The position numbers and the translations under genes are program-made. The notes beneath the pieces were generated by a model, which worked only from the letters and a program-made list of their open reading frames with translations, did not search any database and had not been told where the DNA came from. Positions 35,455-47,186 of a DNA stretch of 64,000 bases are shown piece by piece. The first letter of the stretch is position 1. Each line of letters starts with the position of its first letter. Source of the stretch: Mesostigma viride (lineage: Eukaryota; Streptophyta; Mesostigmatophyceae; Mesostigmatales; Mesostigmataceae); assembly GCA_009746045.1 (NCBI GenBank), contig RPFO01000417.1, positions 1-64,000 on the forward strand. The letters are read 5' to 3'.

Positions 35455-36195
35455 TGCTACGCCTTTGGTTGTCATGTTGACGTTTGTCATGTTAACATTT
35501 GTGGACATTTTGTCATGTTAACAATTTTTTTGGCCTTCGTTTGTTAACGTCTTGACATTTCTTGACACATCACCTTGGTTTGTCAGTGTATTGACATTTT
35601 TTTCCGTGTTGATATGTTGATATTTCAAAGATTGTCAAGGTTTTGTCAACCTTTCAACATTCTGTCAAGGTTTGTCAAGCCTTTGATGTTATCATGTCAA
35701 GCTTTTGTCAAGTTCTGTCAAGGTTTGTCAAGGTCATGTCAGTTGATATGTCAAGAATCTATATTACTAATTTGGCAATGTAAGGTAATCCGACACTATT
35801 CAGGGCATCACCGAGTACGCGGCCAATCCAGAAGGGGCGGACTGACTGACCACCAATCCGCGCCAAGCGCACGGAAGAACTGCCAACCAATCCGCGCAAA
35901 GCTCCCAGCGAGCGAAGCGAGCGGCCGCTTTAGCGGCCTCCTCTCTGGAGGGCAGCGAAGGAGACCGTCAGTCCGTCACGATTCCTCTCCGGAGTGCAGC
36001 GAAGGAGTACGCTTCTACGAACTACAGTATGCGTCTACAGCGGGCAGCGGGCAGTCCCTCCATGGTCTCTCTACCGCCAAAAATTGATTAATTTTTTTTT
36101 TTTTTTGGCTGTGTGAAGCCAGCGGGTCACACTAGAACTATTTGACAATTCTTGACAAACAATTGTCAAAGTTTGTCAACACTCCGTTCCTAGTG
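35455..36195. mobile_element. End of a third CACTA-type element (TGTCAA subterminal repeats)
   Basis: Copies of TTGTCAA/TGTCATGTTAAC run from 35455 to 35755 and TTGACAA from 36140, ending at GTTCCTAGTG (36186-36195). A near-copy of the left terminus, CACTAGAAC, lies only 57 bp inside (36130-36138). The stretch 35765-36125 between the repeat blocks is a separate GC-rich insertion with three CCAATCCGCGC motifs and a T-run. No left terminus for this third element is found. Confidence 0.6.
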
Positions 36196-36208
36196 TGGCA
36201 GCGAGGAT

Positions 36209-36627
36209 GGCATGCCTGCACCAAGGAAGAGGAGGGGTAAGCAGCCTGCAGCAGAAACTGATTCCTCCATCTGCAGCGGCAGTGATAATGGTAGCCAAGA
36301 GGATGTGGCTCCACCTAGCAGCGACAGTGATGACCCATGCAGCTACAATGCGTCTGAACCTGCACGGGGAAGCGTGGACGGAGGGGGAGAGGAAGGAGGC
36401 AGCCTGCAGCAGAAAATGCTGCTGATTCTGCCCGTGGTGGCGATGGCCGCGAGTATGCGGCTGAACCTACGCGGGGGAATCGTGGGCAGAGAGAGGGGGT
36501 AGGCAGCACAAGAATGTGGCTGAACCTAGCCGGGGCGACCTTGCACCAACGAGGAGAAGTGCAAGGGCGTATGGAAAAGTGAGCTACGCTGAAGCAGATT
36601 GTAGCAACTCGTCTAGTGACTGAAATT
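36209..36627 (+). pseudogene. C-terminal tail of a CACTA transposase
   Basis: Basic/acidic tail sequence (MPAPRKRRGKQPAAETDSSI, SDSDDPCSYNASEP) ends in ...PTRRSARAYGKVSYAEADCS and a stop near 36625. It corresponds to the end of the TNP2 gene of element 1 (RTSARARTVRDYREQ...GSD) and sits in the same place, just before the 3' subterminal repeats. The rest of the transposase is gone, making element 2 a deletion derivative. The frame is not continuous across the whole tail. Confidence 0.55.
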
Positions 36628-36734
36628 GATGTTCTTATTAAACTTGAAGAGCTGTACTCCAACTGCACAAGAAATTATTATAATTTGTAATCAAAGTGAT
36701 TTCTGGTTGCGTGGTATGAATGCGATTTCTCTGT

Positions 36735-37087
36735 GTGCATGAGGTTTCTCAGTTTTTCTCAGGCCTTAAGTTTCCCAGATATTCTCAGTCTCAGATTTTC
36801 TCAGGCAGCAACCTGAGAAAAAACCGGGCGCCTGAGAAATTTCGTTCCTGAGAAAAAAAAATCTCAGGCCAGGCGACTTTCTCAGGCTGATCTCAGTTTT
36901 TTCTCAGTTTTCTCAGTTTTCTCAGGTGATTTTCTCAGTTTTCCTGAGAAAACTGAGATTTTTCTCAGTTGATCTCAGGAAATCTCAGGAAATCTCAGGA
37001 CATCTCAGGAAATCTCAGGAAATCTCAGGCAGCCTTCCTGAGAAAACTGAGAAAACTGAGAAAAACTGAGAAAAATCTCAGATCTGA
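36735..37087. repeat. 3' subterminal repeats of CACTA element 2
   Basis: TTTCTCAG/TCTCAGGAAATCTCAGGA units, mainly inverse to those at 31410, run up to the terminal repeat at 37088. Confidence 0.9.
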
Positions 37088-38399
37088 GTTCCTAGTGTTG
37101 CTGGGGACCTGCTGATCCTCCCTACTTCGTTTGACCCGCGTCAGTTGGGTGTGCAGAGGTACCAGATTCCAGGAACGACTCCTGTATACCTTGGCGCAAG
37201 CTAGTGGAGATGATGCAAAGCCCCAAGATGGCTAAGGCATGGACTCTTGGCTTTGTTGCTTCTGGGCATGAGTGGATAGTTGCCAACTGTGCAGAGCCTG
37301 TGGATGTCCTCCCTGAGGATCACCAGCTGCTCAGGTTGATGTTTGTCCTCAAGCTCAAGGACGTGGATGGCGTGCAGGTGCCACATGTCAGGCCAGTTGT
37401 AACTGAGTACCATGGCACTGGACAGTTAGCAGCTGAGGAACTCTATACACTAGGGATGCTGCATGATACTTGGAGGATTTTGTTGTGCATTTACTTGTCT
37501 TTTCTGGTCAACTGAAGGGTATTCCCTATAGCTCTGTGTTGGTAGATTTGAAGAGGGCTTTTCTGAAGGGTGATCAGCAGGAGGCAAAGGATACTTGGCG
37601 CACGATTCCCTCTTTCTTTGTTAAGGTGCCTGCAGTGTGGAGGGCAGAACTGAAGACAAGGTACCTGAGGATTCTCAAGGGAGTGGAAGACCTTAGATCC
37701 AGTCCCATCATCTGGAGGAAGAGTCTGGAAAAGTACCTCAGGTCTGACTGTGGTCTTTCAGTGTCTCCAGTTGATCCTTGCCTGTTTCAGGGTAGCCATG
37801 ATGGGCTGCCAGCGTACGTTTGCCTCCCTGCATGGTGATGATCTGCATCTCCTGGGCCCTCCCACCTGGCAAGAGTTGACTCTGGCCAGGATTCAGAAGC
37901 GGTTTGAACTGGGTAAGATCCAGTACATGGTTGAGAATGAGCCCATGGTGTTTTGTGGAATGCAGGCAACATTGATCCATCAGCAGGGTACGTGGTCCAT
38001 TAAGCTGGAGGGTGGTAAGGATTATCCCCAGCAGATCATAGATGCCTTGCAGGAGCCCATTACTCAGGCCAGGTGTGCAACAATACGGGGTATGTTGGCA
38101 TGGCCAGCTTGCCAGCATCTGTGCCGGCTCCTGACCTGCTGGTCCTGAGTCGGTTGACCGATTCCCAGCTGGTTGTTGAGGTGGGTGCTGAGAGTGTGGT
38201 AGAGGCTGTTCGCATGTCTCCCCCTCTCATGCTGGGTCCTCTGGATTTGTACCGAGGCCTTTTGACATGATTCTCTATGTGGACAGTTCTATGGATAGTA
38301 GGAAGGTCACAGAGGTCAGGGGCCGGGCAGCAGCTATCCCTGGTGCAGGATCAGTCCTCTCTGGTCTGCTGGTACAGTTGGTTGCAGAGGCAGGGTAAC

Positions 38400-39310
38400 T
38401 CCCAGCAGTGACATTGCTGAGTGCAGGGCAATCTGTGAAGGGCTTCATTCTGCTCTTTACGATTATGTGTCCCGGTGTCCCGGCGTAGTGGGTGCATTTG
38501 GCGCCGCGCCGCGTACTTTAGTCACTGTGGTCCTTATCCTTCGCGTAGAATGTATTGGACCAGCGTGCCTCTGTGCATCTGTAGGTGAGGGCCATGTCGG
38601 CCCGAGCATGCTGGACCGTTGGTGATCATTTATGCACGTCCTACCCCTCGGGTTGGCACTCGGCGTGTGTTATGAATTGTAACACATATTAGCTAGGGTC
38701 ATGGCAGTTTAGGTGTTTCCTTCGTTATCCTGGAGTAAACGGGTTTTGGGTTGAATGGCCTATGGCATATTACATTTGTACATATGTTAATGAATTGAGA
38801 TCTGGTTCGTCACGCACGTCTTTCGCACAGGGTTTAAGTAGAGGCGGCCTCACTAACTTAGGTACTGTTAGACGCGGGTTAGGTAGAGGATCGAGGCGGT
38901 AGAGGACCGAGCCGCAACAATGGACTCGGAGGAAGTTTAGGTAGTGACCGTGACGTCGACCATCCCTTGCAGCAGAATCCATTCATTCCCCTGACCTTCC
39001 GCGAACGGGATTACGAAGACGACACATCCTTGCCAGGTAATGGGCGGGTCGCCGGCAAGCTAGCAGAGTAGTGCTGCCCGATTTGGGACACGCCCGGCTA
39101 GTAGTTAGACCTGCTCACAGCGGAAAATCCTCATTAGATAGTTCCTGCTCCTTTTTCGGCAAGCATGTTCTTTTTACGTAGATGGTTTCCTTTCGTAGTT
39201 AGGTGACGGCTTTTAGGTGCGCCTTTTCATTCCACGGTAGTGAGACGAGTAGCGTCTCGTAGATTACGCCTTTTCTGTACCTTGCATGTTTTGTATTTAG
39301 ACGCCCTTCG
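38400..39310. other. No gene recognised
   Basis: Mixed sequence downstream of the copia-like fossil. A duplicated GAGGCGG...GGTAGAGGA(T/C)CGAG motif occurs at 38842-38910. No terminal repeat or open frame is supported. Confidence 0.3.
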
Positions 39311-39529
39311 CCTGATGCAGAGCTCTTGAACCGGATACTTATGACCACCTGGCGCTGGAATCCTCGTATCCACGTGCGTCGTCACTATGGTTCGGTTTCA
39401 GACACCTTAGATCTGCCGCCTGCTCCTCATTCTCCTAGCTTGACGTCACAAGACCTACCAGGTGAGTTATCATGAACCAACGGCGTTCGTTTACTGCATG
39501 CTCCTTCCCATTCTTCTAGCGAGAATAGT

Positions 39530-39874
39530 TTAGCTAAATACTACGTAGTAATCACGCCTCAGTGGTCCTCAAATTTCCTCTCTTGGTCTGATGCTAGGAA
39601 GATAGTGCAAAACCGTGCATACAACGTCATTAGGTATAAGAAATTTATGACCTTTGAAGAAGCTCAGCATTTCCTTATTATAGCCCATAGTGAATCAGAT
39701 CTAGGTCTGCATGTACGCCCTACTCCTCATGTTCGTCCTCCTGTGGAATCTCTATTGTTTGCTACTCCTCCTTCGTCACCCCCTCGACGTGCTGCATCCT
39801 CTTCTTCTAGTGTGGACACTCCCCTCACCTTGGAATTTGGTTCCCTCTCTATTACTGTTGTTAAAAAGGATTGA
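39530..39874 (+). CDS. Protein fragment with RNase H1-N / viroplasmin-like domain
   Basis: Translation reads KYYVVITPQWSSNFLSWSDA, then VQNRAYNVIRYKKFMTFEEA, then QHFL. This matches the hybrid-binding domain at the N-terminus of RNase H1, also found in caulimovirus transactivators: Y-x-V, s-W-x-x-A/c, A-x-x-x-x-K-K-F-x-T-x-x-E-A-x-x-F-L. A Ser/Pro-rich tail follows to a stop at 39874. Upstream sequence to about 39320 (MTTWRWNPRIHVRRHYGS) ends at a gtgagt donor and may be a preceding exon. It may be the first gene of a retroelement, here a fossil, or a host gene. Confidence 0.55.
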   Translation, partial: LAKYYVVITPQWSSNFLSWSDARKIVQNRAYNVIRYKKFMTFEEAQHFLIIAHSESDLGLHVRPTPHVRPPVESLLFATPPSSPPRRAASSSSSVDTPLTLEFGSLSITVVKKD

Positions 39875-39989
39875 TTTCAATTGTTTTCCTTTTCTTAGGA
39901 TAGGTTTTTCCTTTTTATCTTCCTTGCTATATTTTAGGGTGCTGTAATTCTTCTTATTAAAACCTTAATTGTTTTTCCTTATATTAAAC

Positions 39990-40361
39990 ATGGATCCAGT
40001 GGGTGGAGAGATGTCACCTATACCTACCACTAATAATACTAATACTACTACTAATAATAACAACAATACTGGTGGTAATAGACGGGACTCCTTGGAAACG
40101 GTACACCACCTAACTCCTCAAGGTAACCTGCGTACCTCACCTCCTTCCCCTACCACTAGTGGTCGTCGTCGTTCCTCTGTTACCCCTCCTACCTTTGAAC
40201 AATGTATGCATGTCAGATCTAGTGAAGACCCTTCCTTCACCTTGAACCAAGCCCCTTCCTCTTCTGCACCCTTGGCTCAACCCTCGAAACTAGGTCCTCA
40301 CTCCCTGAGAATGTTCCTAGGCCTCAACCCCATCCTGGTTCTTCCATCCCTGCTTATGTAA
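39990..40361 (+). CDS. Asn/Thr- and Ser/Pro-rich open frame, unknown
   Basis: This 124-codon frame starts MDPVGGEMSPIPTTNNTN, has an Asn/Thr run encoded by AAT/ACT repeats, and continues Ser/Pro-rich with QCMHVRSSEDPSFTLNQ. Its low complexity and its position after the viroplasmin-like frame suggest a retroelement structural or disordered protein, but this is weak. Confidence 0.3.
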   Translation: MDPVGGEMSPIPTTNNTNTTTNNNNNTGGNRRDSLETVHHLTPQGNLRTSPPSPTTSGRRRSSVTPPTFEQCMHVRSSEDPSFTLNQAPSSSAPLAQPSKLGPHSLRMFLGLNPILVLPSLLM

Positions 40362-40631
40362 GAGCTGCAACAGGGCTGCTACAATTACTGGCAATTCAAT
40401 TAGATATGACAACGAAGCTACAGCTGTACTGTAACGCACCGACGGAAGCACATTTTGTTATAGGTTTTGACGAAGGTCGATGAGCAAATAATGCAGTGCA
40501 GGGCTGATACTGTACAGGAAACAGGTACGTAGTACGGTCGTCGGCGTGCCGACCATGCCTTGAAGGCGAGAGTACCAAGAGCAAGCTAGAGGCGAAGAGT
40601 GGGATTATCTGTCCAGAGCTAGTCCCGGACG

Positions 40632-40839
40632 ATGAGAAGAGCCTTAATTGCACATGGCGGCACCATTCAATTCCACAAGTACATCTGCAAGCTTTGTGGC
40701 GCCAGCGCATGGGGACGCCGGCCGCGTTTAGTTAGTAGCTCGACACGAGTGGTGGGGCATCTGGCCCACATCGAGTGTCAGGGTGCCCGTTTTTGCACCC
40801 AGTCTCCAAAAGATCTGCAGAAACGTGTCTCAGGCAGGT
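40632..40839 (+). pseudogene. BED-type zinc finger fragment (hAT-like transposase N-terminus)
   Basis: Reads YICKLCGASAWGRRPRLVSS, then HLAHIECQGARFCTQSPKDL. C-x-x-C followed by H-L-x-x-I-x-C and then G-x-x-x-C-x-x-x-P-x-D resembles BED fingers of hAT transposases and BED host proteins. The LTR element's TGTAACAG begins exactly at its end, and protein-like sequence resumes beyond the element at 47182. Confidence 0.5.
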
Positions 40840-43533
40840 TGTAACAGTATTTTCTGACAGTGTGTCTACTGTTACATCCAAGTGGACGCGAACTTGGAGT
40901 TCAGCGTTCAGTGTAAATGGCTGAGTCTTTTGTACGGCCAAAGTGTAATGATTCCTGGCCTGACTTGATTTTTGGGGACTTATATGCGGAGTGCCCTTTT
41001 GATGGTCCTTTGTGTTGGGCCCTGGACGGTACGGGACTCGGGGTTCTTTGAACGGAGTTTCTTCTATACGTGAATGCGGGAACAAGAGGCCGCTGGATGA
41101 GCGGCTTATAGGTCGCAGTGTTTACTCGTAGCTGTTTGGCTAGAGCTTTTGTGATTAGTAGATGCAATATAGTGCATGGTTGAAAAATGAATTAAATAAA
41201 ATGTGCGTTCCGCGCTTGGGTTGATTATACCCGGGCGGAACGGGGCGTGAGGTGCAGTGCCCCTGAAAAGAACAACCTACGCATTATTTAATACTAGCCG
41301 TGCAGATTCGGGATATTCTACCCCCGGTCTGTACGGTTAGCGTCTTACTAGCATCCACTAAACATAAGGGTTTAATGATGTCAGTTAGCTAGGGATAAGG
41401 GAGGTTTTGCGACTAAAAGCCGCTCTGGCTGGTTTTGTCGGCCTCTTTCTTTGCTCGTTGTCGTTGCGGCGGCAGCCGCAGCTATGGGTGCTGCGGAGCA
41501 AAATCCCAAAAGCACTGGTTGCACTGGCCACTTGGCCAGTGGTGAGACTTCCAGTTGTTAACCGGCCAGGCGTAGTTCCTCGCCCGGTTAACTAAAAGAA
41601 AAGAAAAAGATTACCTCCGGTCCGCACCTTTTCCCCAGCTTGGGGTCTTTGGTGGGCCGGATGCCGTGACAGGTGCTCAACTGTCGCTTGGTCGGCCCAG
41701 TGCGCGAGCTGGTGCTCCGTACCTGGGGATGCTTGCACCCCGGGTTGGAGCCGGATGGCTGGCACTGGCGACCCGTGTCTCGGTCCGCGGCCTGCGGCTT
41801 TTTCTTCGGAAATTGCTGCTGGCCAGCAAACTTTGCAATTGCCTTCCGCCGAGGGGGGGGTGGTTGGGGCTGGGGACGGCGATGGGAAAAGCGTCTAAGC
41901 TAGAAATTTTTTCCCCACGCATAGAAACCTCGGGGGGGAATGCGGTCTTGGCTGAACGGACTCTCGTTCAGCCAGGTGCCTGGGGCTGTGGCCTCGGGCA
42001 TCCGGGCTGGCGGGGCCTGGGCTAGGTCCACGTTTTTTCTCGAAGCACCCCGGGTCTATGGGGAGACGGCCATAGCGGTACCGACTCGGGGCCCTGAGAG
42101 GGGTCATGATAGGCTGGCCGTGCGCAATCGCAGTGCAAATGCGCTGGGCCTTTTTGGGCCTGGCCATGCATCCACAGCCGCCGGGCACACGCCTCCCGAT
42201 GTGGGGGGGCTCCCGTTTTGCGGCAGGGCGGTCACTTGTGACAACGAGCAAGGTGGAGTGCGGCTTCAAGGGAAGGCCAGGGCGGGGGTGATTGGGCAAC
42301 GTACTTCATGAAGGGCCTTGAACGGCGTGCCTCCGGGCATGTCAATTAGTGTCACATGTATGCTTCCACTTATTGTTTTAATGAAGATGCTGGTTTTTGT
42401 GGGAGCTACGTGGGACATGAATCGGGGTTCTTTGAACGGAGTTTCTTCTATACGTGAATGCGGGAACAAGAGGCCGCTGGATGAGCGGCTTATAGGTCGC
42501 AGTGTTTACTCGTAGCTGTTTGGCTAGAGCTTTTGTGATTAGTAGATGCAATATAGTGCATGGTTGAAAAATGAATTAAATAAAATGTGCGTTCCGCGCT
42601 TGGGTTGATTATACCCGGGCGGAACGGGGCGTGAGGTGCAGTGCCCCTGAAAAGAACAACCTACGCATTATTTAATACTAGCCGTGCAGATTCGGGATAT
42701 TCTACCCCCGGTCTGTACGGTTAGCGTCTTACTAGCATCCACTAAACATAAGGGTTTAATGATGTCAGTTAGCTAGGGATAAGGGAGGTTTTGCGACTAA
42801 AAGCCGCTCTGGCTGGTTTTGTCGGCCTCTTTCTTTGCTCCCCACCCACCCACCCTTGTCTTGGTTGCCTCTAGGGCAACGTACTTCATGAAGGGCCTTG
42901 AACGGCGTGCCTCCGGGCATGTCAATTAGTGTCACATGTATGCTTCCACTTATTGTTTTAATGAAGATGCTGGTTTTTGTGGGAGCTACGTGGGACATGA
43001 AAGTACCTTGGAATCTATGTGTAATCTGACTGATGTCAGTTAGTATCTTTCGTAAGTTAGGGGTGTAAAGCATACAGAGAGAGAACCTTACCGGTTCATC
43101 TGTGTTCTGATTGGCTGAGACCTGTAGGATTGCGTTGGACTCCTCTGTGTCGGCGGGGACATAAGCTTTGCCTGTTTGTCACCATAGCCATCACGCGGAT
43201 ACCCCCAATTATGTGAAGTTATTTCTAATAACCAAACATGCTCACTTCAGGCCCTGTTATTGGACAGCCATATCCGATAGACAGGAAGTCTTGTGTCTGT
43301 ATGAACAAGCAGAGAGACGCCCGACCAAAAGGGGACCACCGCTCTCTACCGCGTAAGTACCGTCTCGTAGGAATGGCCTCTAGACGGGAAACGACCACCC
43401 TCTACGATTCCTGGAGAGTGCTAGGAATCTCCCCTGTCTCTTGGGGTTTGATAAGTCCGTTCTGTCTTTAATGACAGGAGGTAAAAGATCTGTGCATTTA
43501 GTGGAGCAGAGGCCACCATTTTATTCTGTTACA
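40840..43533 (+). repeat. Left LTR with internal insertion
   Basis: LTR sequence occupies 40840-41037 and 43001-43533 (731 bp in sum). The intervening 1,963 bp are absent from the right LTR and so arrived after integration. Confidence 0.92.
41038..43000. mobile_element. Head-to-tail dimer inserted in the left LTR
   Basis: Two units each begin TCGGGGTTCTTTGAACGG and end GGGACATGAA: 41038-42420 and 42421-43000. They share a 421-bp head (41038-41458 and 42421-42840) and a tail of about 125 bp (42296-42420 and 42875-43000). Between these, unit 1 has 837 unique bp and unit 2 has 34 bp with a CCCACCCACC run. No terminal inverted repeat or target duplication is seen. Confidence 0.85.
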
Positions 43534-43546
43534 TTGGTATCGGAGG
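43534..43546 (+). other. Primer binding site (initiator-Met type)
   Basis: TTGGTATCGGAGG directly follows the left LTR and resembles TGGTATCAGAGC, the plant-type site complementary to initiator tRNA-Met. Confidence 0.75.
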
Positions 43547-46435
43547 AAAGTTAGTGATCTGGACTTCTATCACTTGGGCTTTCTCTTCATGTAAGCCTTT
43601 CTTGTTAGCTCTCTGCTGACAACTGATGAAGTTCTTATGGTCAGAAACAGTGGGAGTCATACTTCGCATGTGCTTCCCTGTTTTCAAGCTCTCTCTCTCT
43701 CCGTGTGCAGTCTGTGACTCCAGTACACCAGATATACAGACTGTGTGCATACCTAGAGTACTCACCTTCTTCAGTTATCACCGTTATGAGAGCTTTGAGT
43801 ATGCGCAAGGCCTATGGAGTGGCCTAATGGTGTGCATCTTTTGGAGCAGTGGACATCATGAACAGAGTTGCTATAGGGTTTGTCAAGGACGTTTTGTGGC
43901 TATCATAACAGGGATGCAGACGAGCATTCATTAAGTGTGGAGTTTACCGGTGACTTTTGTTGCTCTAACTCCTCACTGCTTGTCAATTGCTTGCCTTTGT
44001 TATTGATCCTTGTCACTGTCCTCTTGACCCCCTTCTGATCTTTCCTTGCTTGCTAATCCTTGTCTTGGGAAGATCTCACCTCTCACCTCTGTTCATTTCT
44101 TTGTCTATCTTGCTGCCTCCCATGAGTGGACTTTGTGGTATCCTCTCATGTCTGTCTGAGAGCCTCTCTCTGATAGAGTTTTAATTGGGTACAACAGTAT
44201 GCTGGCATCTGTACCCTGAGTGCCTACTCACTCACCTTCAGTTGTACATGATGCAAGGGGTCTTGCTACAGCTCTTGAGTATTTCTCTATGCTGACGGAC
44301 CCTTCCGCCCTTGAGCTGCCCACAGTACAACAGCGTTCTGGATCAATGGACAATTTTTGTACCTAGGATGGGTTGTGATACTGTTGCTGAGAGTCTTAAC
44401 CTAGGAGCTGTGAGCTCTCTTTGTGTTGACCTCGTCAGCCTTACCCGCTGCTTGACATCAATCTGCAACCTTATGGCTGTCAAGGATTAATCCATGTTGT
44501 GTGGTCTCACAGGAACATCTTATGGAGGGAGCCTGTCTGACCTTGTTGTCTTGTGGGTTTGAGATGCCCTCACCCCTACAGCTTGACAGGGTTGGCTGGC
44601 CCCATCCCCCTTCCTGTGACTAACCCATGACTGTCCTGTGACCACGCCGTTGGCAGATTGTTGGCAGTATGCCTGCTGATTGCATCCAGTTAATCAGTGG
44701 CGGATTTGGGAACGAGTTTGTCTGCTGGTGGTATCCAGTTCACCATGCAGAGACAGTACCTCTGTTTGGCCAGTGCCTTCTGGTTGTTTCCAGTTTACCC
44801 GAGGCGGCCAGATGAATGAATACGCTTACGTGCTGGTTGTCTCCAGTTTACCAGCTGTTGAGTAGTTGGACCATGGCTCTGCATGATCAATCATGTGCTG
44901 AATTGCCTTGGTCTAAGGTGTCACTCACTCTTGGCACTGAGTGATGCGTTGAGCCTTGATGATGGTCGCGGTCTTGGGTTACCTGAGTCGTTCCAAGACC
45001 GTTGGTTGCTTTCACCATTCCAGTTGCGAGAGACTGATGAGTGTGCCTTGTTCATTTAGGGCCACTTGTTTGTGGGTTGAGATGTGGCTGCAGGCTTTCC
45101 CTCACCCCCGCCCCCTGAGTCTTGTCTTAGAGGGGAGGAGATCTATGAGGTCTATGGCAGATGGACATCACTAATTGCCTGTGAAACTGATTGGGATTTT
45201 CAGTTTCTTCTTTTGTTACCTCATAGATCCCATTCGGTCCTGGTGACCTGTGCCCTCTTGGCGGATTTGCTGTGGTCACCTGAATGAGGGCCTTAGGACA
45301 TTTTCTGTCTTCCAGTTCAAGGCCTATGGTCTACATGACAATTGTGGTCAGAATGCTTTGGTCAACAAGTTATGCTTCCAGTGGTTGACATCCGGAGTCT
45401 TCCTGCTGCAGTTTTCCTTCTTGGAGCGATCCAGTGTTGACATGCAATCCAGTTTGTGGACCTTGGATGGAGAATCTGGAGTGGCCAGATTTGCATGGGA
45501 TGGAGAATCTGGGGTGGCCAGATTTTGGAGATCAGTTTTTACTACGTGCTTGCACTGATCCAGTTGTGGGAGACCTTGTCTTGGACGCGTGGACTTGGTG
45601 CAGCCTACCTACTTTCTATGGATCCAGTTTGGGATGTGCAGATATGGCACAGTCTTTGTTGCTAGTGGAATAGGCAGAGAGAATCTGTTATGATGCTTAC
45701 TGTGATGGGCATGGCGGATTCCATGAGTGAGCCCTCTCAACACTGTGGTTCCTTATTCTCTGCTTATGTGTCTTTTGAGGCAATACTTGCCTTTCTTTAG
45801 AAGACACTTCCTGTACCAGCATATCCAGTTCCAGTTGTTTTTCCAATTCCAGATTTGCTTCCAGTTGCTATTTCCAGTTCCAAGTTCCAGTTCCAGTCCT
45901 GTTTCCAGACTTTTTCAGTCTTCAGCTTTTAAGGCGGCTGTTCCTTTCACCTGCCTTGTTTGATACCAGTTGTGATGACGTTGTACTTGGATAGTACTAG
46001 GGTCTTTTCTCTGTCATGAGTTGCAGGATGAGCCCAGTACCAGTTCGTCTTTTCTCTGGCTGGAGTCCCAGGAGAAGACAGTAGTTGGTTTTAAGTATAT
46101 TTTTGGTTTTATTTTGTGTTTTTTCTGTGTTTTTGAGTTTTGTGGTATAGTGTGACAACTTCCTCCCCAGATAGGATGTGTGTTATGTGTTCAGGCTGTG
46201 AGTCTTGCCCATGAACTCAGTTCCCAAGAGGGTTGATGACGCCTTTGTGGTCGAGACTTAAGGCCTGGAGGGATAACTGGGTCATGCGGCCAGCCTGTGA
46301 TTTGCAGACCATTTCCTTTGTCCATAGACTCAGATCCTTGCAGGGTCAATGATGCCGTGTTGGCGGAGACTTGAGGCCTGTGGGGATGCTGGCAGTCATG
46401 CGACTGGTCTGTTTGGCAGAGCTGGTAGCTCTGTT
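43547..46435. other. Internal region of the LTR element, no gene
   Basis: T/G-rich sequence with dispersed CCAGTT / TTCCAGTT motifs (for example 44690-44870 and 45820-45900). Only short open frames occur. A near-duplicate of GATGGAGAATCTGG(A/G)GTGGCCAGAT lies at 45467-45525. Confidence 0.6.
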
Positions 46436-46449
46436 CTTGGGGGGAGGAA
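46436..46449 (+). other. Polypurine tract
   Basis: TTGGGGGGAGGAA immediately before the right LTR. Confidence 0.7.
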
Positions 46450-47181
46450 TGTAACAGTATTTTCTGACAGTGTGTCTACTGTTACATCCAAGTGGACGCG
46501 AACTTGGAGTTCAGCGTTCAGTGTAAATGGCTGAGTCTTTTGTACGGCCAAAGTGTAATGATTCCTGGCCTGACTTGATTTTTGGGGACTTATATGCGGA
46601 GTGCCCTTTTGATGGTCCTTTGTGTTGGGCCCTGGACGGTACGGGACAGTACCTTGGAATCTATGTGTAATCTGACTGATGTCAGTTAGTATATCTTTCG
46701 TAAGTTAGGGGTGTAAAGCATACAGAGAGAGAACCTTACCGGTTCATCTGTGTTCTGATTGGCTGAGACCTGTAGGATTGCGTTGGACTCCTCTGTGTCG
46801 GCGGGGACATAAGCTTTGCCTGTTTGTCACCATAGCCATCACGCGGATACCCCCAATTATGTGAAGTTATTTCTAATAACCAAACATGCTCACTTCAGGC
46901 CCTGTTATTGGACAGCCATATCCGATAGACAGGAAGTCTTGTGTCTGTATGAACAAGCAGAGAGACGCCCGACCAAAAGGGGACCACCACTCTCTACCGC
47001 GTAAGTACCGTCTCGTAGGAATGGCCTCTAGACGGGAAACGACCACCCTCTACGATTCCTGGAGAGTGCTAGGAATCTCCCCTGTCTCTTGGGGTTTGAT
47101 AAGTCCGTTCTGTCTTTAATGACAGGAGGTAAAAGATCTGTGCATTTAGTGGAGCAGAGGCCACCATTTTATTCTGTTACA
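46450..47181 (+). repeat. Right LTR, 732 bp
   Basis: Uninterrupted TGTAACAG...CTGTTACA copy, with CAGGT immediately outside. Confidence 0.95.
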
Positions 47182-47186
47182 CAGGT

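Larger units (their letters stand above)
40840..47181 (+). mobile_element. Young non-coding LTR retroelement (LARD-like)
   Basis: Two near-identical LTRs (TGTAACAG...CTGTTACA) at 40840-43533, enlarged by an insertion, and at 46450-47181. CAGGT target duplications lie at 40835-40839 and 47182-47186. A primer site follows the left LTR and a purine tract precedes the right LTR. The internal 2.9 kb has no recognisable gag or pol. The LTRs differ at only about one base and one 2-bp indel over 731 bp, so integration is recent. It looks structurally whole but non-autonomous. Confidence 0.92.

Noticed and set aside
42841-42875. CCCACCCACCC run as a terminal repeat of the dimer
   Set aside because: Similar runs occur at 50223 and 61462 as simple sequence; it is only the residual middle of the shorter unit.
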